From Rehmannia glutinosa (Eukaryota; Streptophyta; Magnoliopsida; Lamiales; Orobanchaceae), in the NCBI GenBank assembly GCA_016081115.2, contig JABTTQ020000665.1, positions 124,001-188,000 on the forward strand: 64,000 bases of DNA, in the 5' to 3' direction. Of the stretch, positions 32,991 through 44,919 are shown piece after piece. Position 1 is the stretch's first letter. Every line of letters starts with the position of its first letter. The position numbers and the translations under genes are program-made. A model generated the notes under the pieces. That model was given only the letters and a program-made list of their open reading frames with translations. It did not search any database and was not told where the DNA came from.

Positions 32991-34051
32991 CTTGTATTTG
33001 TTTTAATTTGTATTTTCAAGAATTTTATTTTTTGTAATTTTACCTATTTTATGCAATTTTTGTTATTGATGTAATTTTATGTTTCAGTATTTTGTAATGT
33101 ATTTCACTTTAAATCTCATAGTACTATTCAATTACACACCATATTATTTAAAAAAAATTATAACATGTAACTGAATTATTTTTAATACTATTTTCTACTA
33201 ATTTTAAATTAATAAAAATATTTTTTTTAGATGAAATTAAAATTAAGAAAACCAAAAAATTTAAAATAGCGCCCAAACAGTGCAATGCCAAAAATGGTGT
33301 TGATCGTACACTCTCCAAAATAGCGCAACAAATTGGCGCATTGTTGGATTCAAAAAGTAGTGCCCCACTTTATAATAGAGCATTCCGAGGATGCTCTAAT
33401 GTGGGACAAAACCCTTCTTATATTTTGACACCAAAACCAACAGTTCTTGAAGTGTATTTTCATATAGATTTGCATGATTGTGTTAAAAAAAATTAGTTGT
33501 GTATACAAAAGAATATTTCAACAGAAAACTTGTAATAACCACTCACTTATAATAATAGTATTTATAGTATTTTAGTATAATAATAATTATATATATATAT
33601 ATGTCTATATGTGTGTAGTATAATAAATTTGTGATTTACATTTATTTTCAAATCTATCTCTTAATTAAAATCAATTTTTTTTTAAATTTAGACAGTTACA
33701 TTATTTCATTAACTTAACTAAGAAGAAAATCCATCAGATAAATCCATTTAAAATGCATTAATTAAAACCTATGTTAATTGAAATTAGTTAGAACTTACGT
33801 TATTAAAAAGGTTAATTAATACTTATATACATTAATACTTACATTAATAAAACATCAACTTAATACTCTAGTAAATATACATATGTGTTTGTATAATACA
33901 GATGGTACTATGAGGTGTGTGTGTGTGTTATCGTGTCTGTGTGTGTATTTTTGAGTGGATATATAATTACTAATTTCTATTTAAGTGTGTGTTTTTATTC
34001 AACAAATAAAAGCCTTTATTTTTTATTTTTAAAAGACCACTATATATATAT

Positions 34052-35130
34052 AGGATTTGGTTCAAATGAGACCACCCTCCCTAGGTGAGACAGTGTGGAC
34101 TCATCTTACCCATTGATCTTAAAAAATGAAGGGATGTGATTAATTTAGTTTTTTTTAATTACCTGATTTCCGCCAATTTAAGGGTAAGGTGGTAATTTTG
34201 TAAGTCAAATTAGTGGTCCCAGCGGGTTTTATGGGTTGAGATTGAAACTGCCGGATTTTGTGGCGGAATTTAAGGAACATGTTTCTTTCCAAATATTTTT
34301 ATTTTACAGCATAGTTAGGGTTCTTCTACTGCATAATTAGACATCAAATAATGCATATTTAGTTGTTTTATTGGCATTTTTTTAAAACAATACAGAATTG
34401 AATATAACGTATTGCATATTTGGTTATTCTATTAATCGCATAAATAGGTTCAATATAATGCATATTTAGTTATGAAAATGTGATGTTGCTTTTGGAAATT
34501 ATGAGAATGAGGTGTTACATAATGTACTGCATATTTAGTTATTCCACACTGAATAGATGGTTTCTAGATAATGCATAGTTAGTTGATTTTGTTGCATAGT
34601 TTATGACGTCTTGCATAGTTGGTTATCTTGCACTACATATTAGTTTTCTTACTTATTTTGCATAGATAGTTTTAAGATAATGCATATTTAGTAGATTTTT
34701 GTTGCATATTTTCAAATATGTAATATCCTACAGATATATGCATCGTTTCATAATTATATATGCAACGTTTCATAAGTATTTATACATCATTTCATAAGTA
34801 TCTATGCATCGTCTTATTCGTGAAAATTACAGTTTTTAAGAGTTTATTTTAATGGTCAGTTTCGAGTTCTCCATTGATGTCTACACAGATGCATCGTCTT
34901 ATTCATGGTTGTTTCATTTGGAATAGAAATCATCTTCTTCTTCACAATTTTTTTTCTCTATAAAATCAGTTTATAAAGTGTAGGTTGAATATAAACGAGT
35001 TCAGTTCTTCGTCGTTGTGTTTTCATTTGAAACATAAATTGCATCTTCTTCACTATTTTTTTCACAGTTCGAGTTCTTCCATTTGCGTTAATGGAGGAAC
35101 TGAAAAAGAGAGGGAGAGATGGAGAGAGAC

Positions 35131-35181
<51 letters not shown>

Positions 35182-35392
35182 GTGAGATTTGAGAGATGGA
35201 TTAGAGAGAAAGAGATTTGATTCCATTCTTATAACTACCTTGTTATGTTATTTTACCCTATTACCCTTATGTTGATTAAATTAATGTTTTAATATATTTT
35301 TTATCCATTAAATCACACCCATTGAATAACAGTGGGGATGGTTGAGATTAGTCCATTGTGTCTCACCAGAGACATGGTCTCACTTGATCCTC

Positions 35393-35396
<4 letters not shown>
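34052..35396. mobile_element. TIR element inserted in a TA repeat, inside the solo LTR
   Basis: Left end GGATTTGGTTCAAATGAGACC and right end (reverse complement) GGGGAGGATCAAGTGAGACC are imperfect inverted repeats, both bordered by (TA)n. Subterminal CCCATTGA/TCAATGGG words are also inverted. The interior has ten or more scattered copies of ATGCATATTTAGTT (34320-34700) and a (GT)n(GA)n tract at 35130-35180. No transposase is visible; the superfamily is uncertain. Confidence 0.65.

Positions 35397-35440
<44 letters not shown>
35396..35440. repeat. (TA)n microsatellite
   Basis: About 22 uninterrupted TA units adjoining the right TIR of the nested element. Confidence 0.9.
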
Positions 35441-35443
<3 letters not shown>

Positions 35444-36355
35444 CTTAATATTTTTTATTTTTCTCAATATTTACATAATGTGTAATATTCTTATAAGATA
35501 TTTTACCGATATATATATATATATAAGATTCATAATATACTTATTACTACTCTTATTTTTTAAGATTTTGTATATTTTAAGATAAATTATTCTATTTTCA
35601 TAATAGAGAAAGACGAAAATATAGAGATCTAGAACTTACGACATACCAACTGTCATCAAGACAACTATTCTTAAGAGGTGAGGATATTTCTATTCAAGTA
35701 TTGTTTGTCATTATTAAATGCTTCGTATATGTTTTTCGTTTATGTGCAATGTAAAAAGATGAAATCATGTTAGTTAGGGATTGTAAATAGGTCTGGGATC
35801 AGAAGTATCCTCGGGGTAGCCCGCAAATGCTAAATTTATTAACTGGCCAGTCAGAGGAACTAGTGAGGGACCATAAATAGGTCCGGGATCAAAGTTGATT
35901 TTCGGGTTAAGCCCGCCGTACTAAAATTATTAACTGGCCAGTCAGAGAAAAATTTACAGAGAAAAATTACATGTTGAATATTTACGATTATGTCTATATG
36001 TTGTATTTAATTTTGACAATCGTGTCCCCACTGAGCGAGTTGAAAAGCTCACCCAATATTTATTAACACTTTTCGGGTTGAGGAACCCGGCGATTTTTAG
36101 GCGGTGGATGCGAAGTCAATGATTTTTATTTAATTGATTTTTTTTTTTGAAAACTCATTTTGTTAATGAAATTGAGTTCTTGTTAAATGTTAGAATTTTA
36201 TTTTTTGGAGTATTTTATTTTTGGAGAATAAATATTTTGGTTAGAATTAAAGTACTTTTGTTTATTTGGATGCAAAAATATTAATTATAGGCAATATTTT
36301 ATAAAATATGTTCTTTTATAACTTTTATTTTTGAAAATCAGGTCGTTACAAAACT

Positions 36356-37672
36356 GAAATTTAAATAAACATAAATTCAAGTTTTGAAATTGTTGGAAAA
36401 TAGAAAATGATTTTTGAAATACAGCCATACATGAGGATTTGGGATTTTGCGATTCAAATTTTAAAATTTGAGATTTTATGTATATGTAAAATCTGGCAAC
36501 AAAATTCTCTCAAAAAAAAAAATGCTCACAGTATAAGGAAAAAGAAAATCTAGCGGGAATAGAAAAATAGAATCCAGAGCATCACTTCCTCGAAACTCCA
36601 TCAACAGAGTCAAAAATATCAAACCGAATATTGAAAGGGAGTGAGATGAAACAAAGGAAAAGGCATGCTCACATGTAAATACAAATTCATTTCTTTTAAA
36701 ATTACATCCAAATATATGTCACGTGTCTTTTTATATATTTGTTAATATATCATATTTATTGACTGATTTATTCTTCCAACGCTCAAAGCACATCAAAATA
36801 ATTTTGATGGAGACTGAAAGTGAAAGAAAATAAACTGGTGAATGAAAAGGAAAAAATAAGAAAGAAGAGCCGGTAAAAAAAAAAAGTTACCGGCATATTG
36901 CGACAAAGAAAAAAAGAAAAAGATAATGAAGGGGATGATATTGGTGGTCATCCCCTTCATAATGAAATTTAGTTTTCCACTTGTATTGTTGCGGAAATAA
37001 AATTGGTATCTATGTCTTTTTCCAAATTAAATTTCATGGTTGTATTACTCTAAATGATGACAATTGTCATTGACAAATACACAACAATTTAGGTTAACAA
37101 GTGCAAAAGAATGCTGATTGTGAATCATTGAAATGTAATGACTATGTGAATATTTGGAACCATAAATCCATTCTCTTTTCATAATTGACTTTTCAAAAAA
37201 ACGCCCATTATAACTTCTTCAGAATAAACTTAATAGAAATTAACTTAGGAAAAACTTCAGTCAAAATTAACTATCAAACATCAATATTTATTGAAATTAA
37301 CTTTTAGACCCAAAAATCATCTCGAAAGTACTCTCATACAAGAACTATATAATTATATATACATCTAATTAGTCATGGTAAAAAGTGAAACTCCATTACA
37401 TGAGAATGTTTTTTTAGTACAATAGAGAATGGACACATGCACTCTTGTATGATATTGAATCCGAACTAATCATCCTTACAATACAAAACTATAAGTCTAT
37501 CACTGAAGTACAACATTGATCCCCATTACAGGAAATGTTAGGTGATCGAGATAAGTAATAATGTCGAACGCTAATGAGTATATGTCTATATGTACTCAAA
37601 ATCGATAAACATAAGAAAATATTAAAGATGAAATAATTATTTAATTATTTGAAATAAAACAAAATTTGAATT
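36356..37672. other. AT-rich intergenic stretch, no gene seen
   Basis: No supported coding sequence, RNA gene or clear repeat boundary. All frames have frequent stops. Confidence 0.6.
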
Positions 37673-37681
37673 GAAGTATAA

Positions 37682-38807
37682 CAAAGAGTTATATAGGATC
37701 GTCTCACGGATCTCTATCCGTGAGACGTGTCGGGTGGGCCAAGTCAACAGAAAGTCTGCGGATCAACATGGCGTGAGTCAACAAAAAGTCAATTGTCCGC
37801 CAAAAATATTCCGGTAATGCTTTTAAGACAAGTAATACTTTTGAGCAATAAAATAATATTGTCATTAGGAACATGTAATACTTTTAAAAATTGATACTCA
37901 TTGTTAAAAATAGTGTTGAAGATGTTTGATATTTTGTAGTTCAACAACTAATGTTTTTCACTTAAATATTTACTACGTGTGATACTTTTCCTCTTAAATG
38001 TGTAATACTTTTCACTTAAAACTTTAATACTTTTTAGTTCAACATGTATATTTTATAGTTCAACATGTAATAACTTTCTCTTAAACGTGTAATACTTTCC
38101 ATTTAAAACTATAATACTTTTAAGTTCAACATGTAATATTTTTTACTTAAAACTCAAAAAATTAATACTTTTAATTCAAATTTGTAATATGTTTCAGTTA
38201 AAACTATAATACTTTTCAGGGGTAGTTTTCAGCGGTATTTTTCTTTTTTCTCTTTTTTCTTCGATTTTCCCCTTCGTCTTCTCCTTCTTTTTCTCTGTAT
38301 TTCTTGTTTTACCCTTTCATTTTGTGGCAAAACCAAAGTTCCAAGAGAGTAAAAAAAAGATTCATATTGGAACTTAAAACCTTCATTAATGGTGCATCGC
38401 GCTCTCATGAGCCATTAGTTTCTTCTCTATAGCTGAATGTGATTTTCTACTTCCCTTGCCAGATCGACGATTACATTTTGCTCATTCGGGCCCTGATCCA
38501 CCCTCCATTGAATGATTATATTCACATATGTCCAAATACCTCAACTTAAGTACCATATTTAATATATTGTATCACTTTTTTTTTTATCAAAAGTATTATA
38601 TTTTTCAAATAAAAGTATTATTTTTTTATTCAAAAGTATTACTTGCTCAAAAATATTATTTTTTTCTCAGAAGTATTTTTGGCGGACTGTTGACTTTTTG
38701 TTGACCGCGGATCTGTTGTTGACCCACGGATTTTATGTTGATTGGATCTGAATGACCCGTCTCACGGATAGATATTCGTGAGACGGTCTCACAAGAGATC
38801 TTATCTC
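37682..38807. mobile_element. Second MULE-type MITE with ATACTTTT array
   Basis: Ends contain GTCTCACGGATCTCTATCCGTGAGAC (split here as two inverted arms) at the left and the matching inverted sequence at 38757-38790. Flanks GAAGTATA (37673-37680) and GAAGTATT (38808-38815) are a probable target duplication with one mismatch. The interior carries about fifteen copies of a TGTAATACTTTT-type word (37815-38220), and further ATTATTTTT words at 38575-38680 in the opposite orientation. Confidence 0.72.
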
Positions 38808-39318
38808 GAAGTATTTGTAATTTCAATAGGAAGATACTAGAACTTAATAAAAATGATAAAGCACTTAGAAAATAAGAAGAGGAGTTCCAAAAATATACAA
38901 ATACGAATGTGACCTGTTGGGTTTTCTTTTTCTTTTTATTTCTTTTGTTTACTTATAATTATTTATTTATGGTATCATATGACATGTAAAATCGCATCTT
39001 ATATCTGATAATGACTCAACATCTGATGCTATACAATACGTCAGGGATGACGTTTTGAAGTGTGCATATATAGAGTAACACAAAATCTTAAGCATTAAGT
39101 CACACCTCAGGAAATGCATAATTTTATGAATCGTATGTTCGAACTAATGTATGAAGAAAATAAATAAGTCCAGTTACCTTAATATTAATCAGTATTTTCT
39201 AACTGTCTTTGTTACTGTATGATCAATATTAATTTAATGTCCAACTTTGTATGTTTATGTATTTAATTTTGATACTTGGTATTTCAATATAACTTAATGA
39301 ATCGGGGATCAATCTTTC

Positions 39319-39446
39319 TTCTTCAGTGGTATAAACTTATAATATCAGGATGATTGACCTAGATTCGATCCTATATAAGTGATTCTTCAGTGGGTATAAA
39401 CTTATAATGTCAGGATAATTGACCTAGATTTGATCCTATATAAGTG
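39319..39446. repeat. Tandem duplication, two ~64-bp units
   Basis: Both units run TTCTTCAGTGGTATAAAC...GATCCTATATAAGTG with few differences. Confidence 0.85.
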
Positions 39447-39531
39447 CTTTTGTCCCGTCTCCTTCCCCTACTATCCCCACCAGCCAGTGTACTCAATATA
39501 TATATATATATATATATAATGTTTAATACAA

Positions 39532-39880
39532 TTCCAGTTAAATTAAAAAAACCAAACGAAGGCGTATGCAAATTGAATTCTTCATCTAATGTATAAAACC
39601 AAAAGGTCGTCTTCATCATGAGTAAATAAACTAACAAAGGGTAAACTCTTCCAGTAAAATTTAAAAAAAATAAAACATATACAATAAATGAAGGCGTGTG
39701 AAAATTGAGACCTTCATTTTAATGTGTAAAACAAAAGGTGAATGTTTCACCACGAGTAAACAAAAGGGAAACTCTTCCAATTAAATTCACAAAAAAAAAA
39801 AAAATGGAGGCGTATGCAAATTGATTTATTCATTCAATGTATAAAACAGAAAGTTAATAATTCACCATGAATGATGCCTT
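39532..39880. repeat. Tandem repeat, three ~115-125 bp units
   Basis: Each unit starts TTCCAGTTAAATT or similar, followed by an A-run, then GAAGGCGTATGCAAATTGA, a TTCATTCAATGTATAAAAC block, and TTCACCATGAGTAAA. Confidence 0.78.
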
Positions 39881-40123
39881 CACTTTAAAAGAACTAAAAA
39901 ATGTAGGAAAAAAAAATGAAAGTGTTGCAGTATGCAAACAAAACACCAGTTATCCCCAGAATATCTAAGAACACTAATATCATCAAATCGAATCATTCGA
40001 TATAATTCGAAATTATTTTACTTTTAGCTAATGCATGTCGTCTGAAAAATACAAGACAATTCTTTTTTTCTTAAACCAATAACTGCGAACTAGAAAACGA
40101 AACAGAGATCCATGTCGTGGTAT

Positions 40124-40172
40124 CAAAATATTAGCTATTAATTTTTTTTTGAACCAAAATATTAGCTATTAA
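40124..40172 (-). mobile_element. Micro-insertion: poly(A) tail only, 18-bp target duplication
   Basis: CAAAATATTAGCTATTAA occurs exactly at 40124-40141 and 40155-40172, around 13 bp that read GTTCAAAAAAAAA on the minus strand. This fits an extremely 5'-truncated LINE or SINE insertion. Confidence 0.7.
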
Positions 40173-40501
40173 TAAGATAGCTAAAAACTAATATCACATG
40201 GCATAAGATGAGAGAAATGCTGATCAAATAACTAACTAAAAATAAAGAAAAACAAAAAATTAGAGAAGAATCTCACATTTATGACGAAATTATACAAGCA
40301 TCCATACATTAGTAAAATCCGAACTAATACTTCATAGTCTGCAAGTCGTGATCGATCAATCGATCCAACAACTCATATACTAGAACAGAAATTTGGGAAA
40401 GATTCATTCAGATATAAACTGAAGAATTTTTTCTTAAAATTCTAAAATTTCAAGTCCAAAATACCAGCCAATACTAAATGCTCGGGCCAACATTGTTTCA
40501 A

Positions 40502-43500
40502 TCAGTAAAGGAGAAGAAGGTATCCACAGGACAAGACAGTTGCAGATAACGCAACAGAAACCATAGTAACAAACAGTGATATGCGGCCACTGTCGCTCCT
40601 CAGAACCATACCGTCGAGCAAATGGTAATTTATAATTATCCCAAAGAATGAGAGAAGAGCTTGTGCCAACAATTCGTCACGTCACCCTTTTGAAAGATCT
40701 TTGGGATTCCAATGGTGAACGCTGCCAAATTAAGAACATACAAGCTGCATAATGGAGTAAGTATCAGAGGTGATGCTTGGAAATCATATATGCCCAGCTG
40801 ATGACGCCTGACTTGTTCATCGTCGACAACCTTGTTCGTTAGAGAGAAATTTGCTTGGAGCAAACCAAGTCTGTCCAAAATCGCATTCAGAATTGCAAAA
40901 AAGTAACATGCTCCAGATTTCATCATCCAAACCCTCATTTCATATAATGCGGTCCTGAAAGAATCTCCATAGGAGAAAACCTCTTGCACGTGCTTGAGTA
41001 GTGATGAGATAAAAATGAAGGCAAAGACAATAAACATTGGATCTGAAGCCTATGACACAGTAGTAAAATAAGAAAAAAAGCAAACGTCAGAAAGGTATCA
41101 AATGAAAAATGATTTGGTTGAATGAGCGAAATCCACAAATCTAGTTAAGGCAATTCTAACTTAAACTAGATTTTTTAAGTCATCAGATTAAGAATTGGCC
41201 TACTGTTTCTTCTCTACACTGACCTTGGGATACAGAGGAATGCCGTAAAGTAGGCAGACTGGAGGAATGATGGCTAAACCATAAAAGGCCACAGCATAGA
41301 GACAGTCGAGCACAAGTGCACCATAACACATGCTTTGAAGAATCGACATTTTTAATGGGCCATATATAAGAGGCGAAAACTTTGACAGACCAATTTGCAT
41401 TAGGCCAAAAGACCATCGTGTCTGTTGAACTAACATATCATTCAGGCTCGTAGGGGAAGCACCCAAGAAACATGGTCGGGCAGGGTCAAGAAACACGGAA
41501 ATCCAGCCCTTACAGTGCAAAAGAAGGCTTGTAATAGAGTCCTCCACAACTGTAAAATATCTGTAACCCACCTGCACTCAAAAGAAGGAAAAATTGTGAT
41601 TCTCAGCTCATAAGTGACTCTTCGGAGGGGCAGGTGTTGAATTCCCAAATCTAACGGTAGAATACTTGCCTCTTCTCCCCATTGTGTGTCATTGTCGTAA
41701 GTACAAGAGGCTAGCAGTTGGAGCTCTTTCTTCAATGCGTCAGAGGGCTTTCTGTCCTCCGGCAATTGTGGATTATAACTTCTGTTAATTGATTTGATGA
41801 ACTCATTGCTTGCACCCAAGGACTTCTTCAGCTGGTTGATATCAATATCTGGACACACAATGAAAACACAAGAATGTTTTACCAGACACTTACATATATT
41901 ATGATTTCAAGAGAAAAAATATATACTACCAAAGCTTCTGTAGTTATAAGAATTAGAAATACCCTTTTGAGTTCTGTCAAGTCCATAGATTGCTTCCCTT
42001 GTCATGAAAAAGTTGCAGCCATAGATGGTAGGTCCTCGAAGTCCATCTAAGCCTTGCCCTTCTCTCTGGATAGTTTTTAAGACAACAAATTAGATTGATA
42101 CATGCAGGAAAAACACTTCATGGACACTATCAAATGAAGAATAGCAGGTCAAATACCCAAATGGGGTTCAGCCGACCATCGTAGATATCATGCTCACTCA
42201 TATCACGGAATTTCTGAGGGAACTGAACCCAAGCTATTTCTGGAGATATTTTAGGGTCAAGATAAAAGCACATAGCTTGGCGAGCCGATGATGGATCATC
42301 GCAGTACATGTCACAGTCCAGCACCAAAAAGTATGGAGCATTGCTGATTACTGCGGATACTCGGAGCTGCAAACCGTCATAGACTAATCATAATGTGGGT
42401 GTAAAAGGTGGTAAATGAATAGAGAAAGAGAGATGCAAGCAAACATTGACAATTCCATAATGTCTGGAGAGTAATTCTGGTTATTGAGATTAGTGCGCAT
42501 CTGTGATGTTTTATACAGATCCTTTTGTATACATCAAGTTCACATAATTATTATTGAACACATTTTACTACCTTGAAAACTGAGAAAATTCGATCTGACA
42601 ATAGAAAGGAATTAAGCCACAAAAACACAGAAGGGAAAGGTGTAAAGAAAGTTTACAAGAACATTGAGTGCTCCTCCTTTGAAATGGTGTGGATGACCAG
42701 GCCTTTTCTCCCGAGAGACATAAACAAGAAGAGGCATCTCTTTTAGGTCGGAAATATTCTCATCCGTCATCACCTGTCAATACAATCTAAAATTAGTAAG
42801 TTTATTCAGCAATATCTAGTTGTCAGGGTATATTATCCTACTTCAGATCTCTCACGCTCCCTCTTTTTTTTTTCTTTTCTTTCCTAGAATTCTTGTTTGT
42901 GGCAGCTTAGTTGTTACCAAATATATTATTACATTGACCATCTCTAAGACAGAAAAGACCAAATTGGTTCAGTCAATGTTCTTTCTGGTTTGTCTGTAAC
43001 AAAGGGAGAGACCAAACTGATCTGTATCCATACATTTAGTAGCCTATTGGAATCCTAGTAAATAATTCAAGGAATCCAGAGCATAACGATTCAGATTTTC
43101 ATTTGAGACCAAAAGATTTAAGGGATGCTTGACTGAGAGCGCAGTAGGTTGCACACAGAAAACCTCATGCCCACACAAGAATATATATGTAAATCAAGAA
43201 GCTAAAGGGCCAACGAACTCCAAGCATAATATTGAGTTGAGAATGACAAAAAATAAGGTTGGTTTAAGCTAAGCATTTGAATTTTTTTAAAATGTAGAAG
43301 CACTTTCAATTGAAAACTTTGGAAAAATCCTAAGAGGCCCTCATAAATAATCTATTAGCCCAATAAAGTTTGTTGCAACATTGATGTCTACTTCTAGTAG
43401 GCGCACAGTAAGAAAAATCGGTCTGATGCATGTTCTCATCAATTTTGATTTATGCACACATCCGAAATAAAACGAGGTTAGCAATCTAAAATTGGCACAT

Positions 43501-44406
43501 CTGATAGCTTTAAATTGGACTAAACTAATAAAAGACATCCTACCTATGTAGATTCGACCAAGAAAACAGTGCTTTTAATTATAATGTTCATGAATTTTCT
43601 ACCTCAACGGTTGGTGGATGATCTCTGCTAACAGAACCCTTTGCATTTACTGAATTCTTTTCTATTGCTTCCTGGAATTCGTCGTACCTTTTCTGCAAAC
43701 CAAACACCACAAAATTTTAAAGCATAATAAAGGCAAACAAAACATGTTAAAAAGTTAATATCATTCGCTTTAATGGTCTTTCCGTCTAAATAAGTATGTC
43801 TCGAACCTCGACCGTCTTCTTGTCAGCGGCGAACTCACTACTGCCAAGGAACTTCTCATGAGCACTTTCCCCACCTGAAAAATAAGCTTCAGGGCACCTG
43901 GCTTTCAACTCGTACTTTCTACAAAAAGGAACCCAAAATCGTGCGAATTTCCAGGCTTCACGAACGGCATGTAAAGTCACGTGAGAACCCCCATCATCCT
44001 GAAGATAAACTGAAAGCTTATCAGGAGGGTAATCAAGCGACATAGCCGATATAACGGTGTTCATCACCCCCAGAGAGGGCTCCTTGCTCGGATCGGCCGT
44101 GCATATGAACACATCAACCGGTGGAAGCTTCTCATCTTCCGGCAACCTCTCCGGATACACGCTTCGTTTGACAGGTCTCCATCGATAAGCTTGGTGCAGA
44201 ACCCACAAAAATGTGAGAACAATTTCCGCTATAATGACCAAAACATAGGGCACAAGGGGAGTCTCCCTGGTCTGGATAATACGAAGAAGAGTGGTGGCTC
44301 TGTAGTAAAACACGGCCGATATAGCAATCGCATTAAGGAACATATGAAGCCTGTTGATCAGGAGATTCGACCACAACACACGGCGAACATTGAGAGGCCC
44401 ATCCAT
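40502..44406 (-). CDS. Cellulose synthase-like protein (CslG/J/M-like), copy 2, 8 exons, frameshift in the last exon
   Basis: Exons: 43807-44406, ~43604-43692, 42657-42773, 42157-42366, 41963-42065, 41670-41848, 41224-41571, 40502-41049; about 730 aa, normal for the clade. ATG at 44406 (MDGPLNVRRVL); an upstream TTG-initiated reading is not used. Two N-terminal membrane segments; GT2 motifs LQDDGGS, VLDCDMYCDD (DxD), VVED and QQTRW; several C-terminal membrane segments. Introns are GT-AG except intron 6, best read as GC-AG (GAG|GCAAGT). In exon 8 the frame breaks at about 40680 (KGDV...); one base is missing, after which DELLAQALLSFFGIII continues to the TGA at 40502-40504. Unrepaired, translation stops at 40636 and the last ~45 residues are lost. 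Likely an endomembrane glycosyltransferase; the acceptor is unknown. Confidence 0.92.
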
Positions 44407-44916
44407 GGCTTCCTTTCCCTCAATCGAACACCTAAAAGACAAAAATCAAAAACAAAATAGAACAAATTATTAGCGAATACCTAAAATTTTCGCTGATTCG
44501 GAGTCCAGTAATACTTAAACCCCAAATAAAAAATACCAGAAATGGTTATTGTGGATCGATGCCTTGTGATGGTGAACTAATCGAATGAGATTTATGCGAA
44601 AATGAGAAAATCAGCAAGAAGAAGAAAGAAAATTATTCCAATTAAAGGGGAAGAGTGAGATAGTGAAGATCCAAAGAGTGATCCTGAATGGAAGAGGGAA
44701 GATAGACACGTTTTTCAGCCGTCGCTTTACTTTATTTTGGTTGGGTATTAGGCTTTCACTGTTTCTGAAGATTAGAGAAATCCGTAGGTCCATTGACTGG
44801 GTGCACAACTTGTCACTGGGGATGGACCAATAAAAACTCAATAACGTTGCCATGTGGTCCAATCATTTCTTTTTTTTTTATTTTTGATTTCTGGTCCAAT
44901 CATTTCACTCTAGTTA
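44407..44916 (-). promoter_or_regulatory. 5' UTR and proximal promoter region of CSL-2
   Basis: About 510 bp between the ATG and the nearest MITE. No convincing TATA box was found at the position used in CSL-1. No other gene is seen. Confidence 0.4.
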
Positions 44917-44919
44917 TTA

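Larger units (their letters stand above)
9790..33396. mobile_element. PIF/Harbinger DNA transposon, about 3.5 kb before nested insertions
   Basis: Flanked by TAA (9787-9789 and 33397-33399), the 3-bp target duplication of this superfamily. Imperfect TIRs: GACCATCTCTAGTGG at the left and, reverse complemented, GAGCATCCTCGGAATGC at the right. It carries the standard divergent pair of genes: a transposase on the minus strand (three pieces) and a Myb/SANT-type protein on the plus strand. Removing the Athila and SIRE insertions with one target duplication each leaves about 3,480 bp. Both genes are broken, so it is not autonomous. Confidence 0.88.
8234..33442 (-). mobile_element. Small non-coding LTR element (TRIM-like), outermost layer of the nest
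   Basis: Two ~435-bp direct repeats (8234-8667, and 9395-9786 plus 33400-33442) flank a ~725-bp internal region. The primer-binding site is on the minus strand next to the right LTR (TGGTATCAGG, complement of 9384-9393, initiator-Met tRNA type), and a purine-rich AATGTGGAGTTT borders the left LTR, so the element reads on the minus strand. The internal part holds no gag or pol. The 25-kb span is due to the Harbinger transposon inside the right LTR. Flanks AGTTT and AGTTC may be an eroded target duplication. Confidence 0.75.
33531..36350. repeat. Solo LTR of a Gypsy (Tekay/Del-like) element, with a nested TIR element
   Basis: Starts TGTAATAACCACTCAC and ends CAGGTCGTTACA, the terminal sequences typical of Tekay/Del LTRs (TGTAACGACC...GGTCGTTACA). 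Exact target duplication AAACT at 33526-33530 and 36351-36355. Removing the nested element leaves about 1.5 kb. Near the right end are two ~90-bp tandem units (35777-35866, 35867-35955) containing TTATTAACTGGCCAGTCAGAG. No internal retroelement sequence remains, so LTR-LTR recombination removed it. Confidence 0.78.
38816..40501. other. Region downstream of CSL-2, tandem repeats but no gene
   Basis: No coding sequence. It contains a two-copy ~64-bp tandem duplication at 39319-39446, a (AT)n run at 39497-39517, a three-copy ~120-bp repeat at 39532-39880 and a tiny insertion at 40142-40154. The 3' UTR of CSL-2 should fall in its right end (it lies on the minus strand). Confidence 0.65.

Noticed and set aside
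9790..33396. A giant autonomous mobile element or endogenous virus of ~24 kb
   Set aside because: The size comes from two later LTR retrotransposons; the original Harbinger was about 3.5 kb.
44407..44442. N-terminal extension of CSL-2 to 44442
   Set aside because: It would start at TTG; the ATG at 44406 matches the start of the paralogue (MDG) and is the normal choice.
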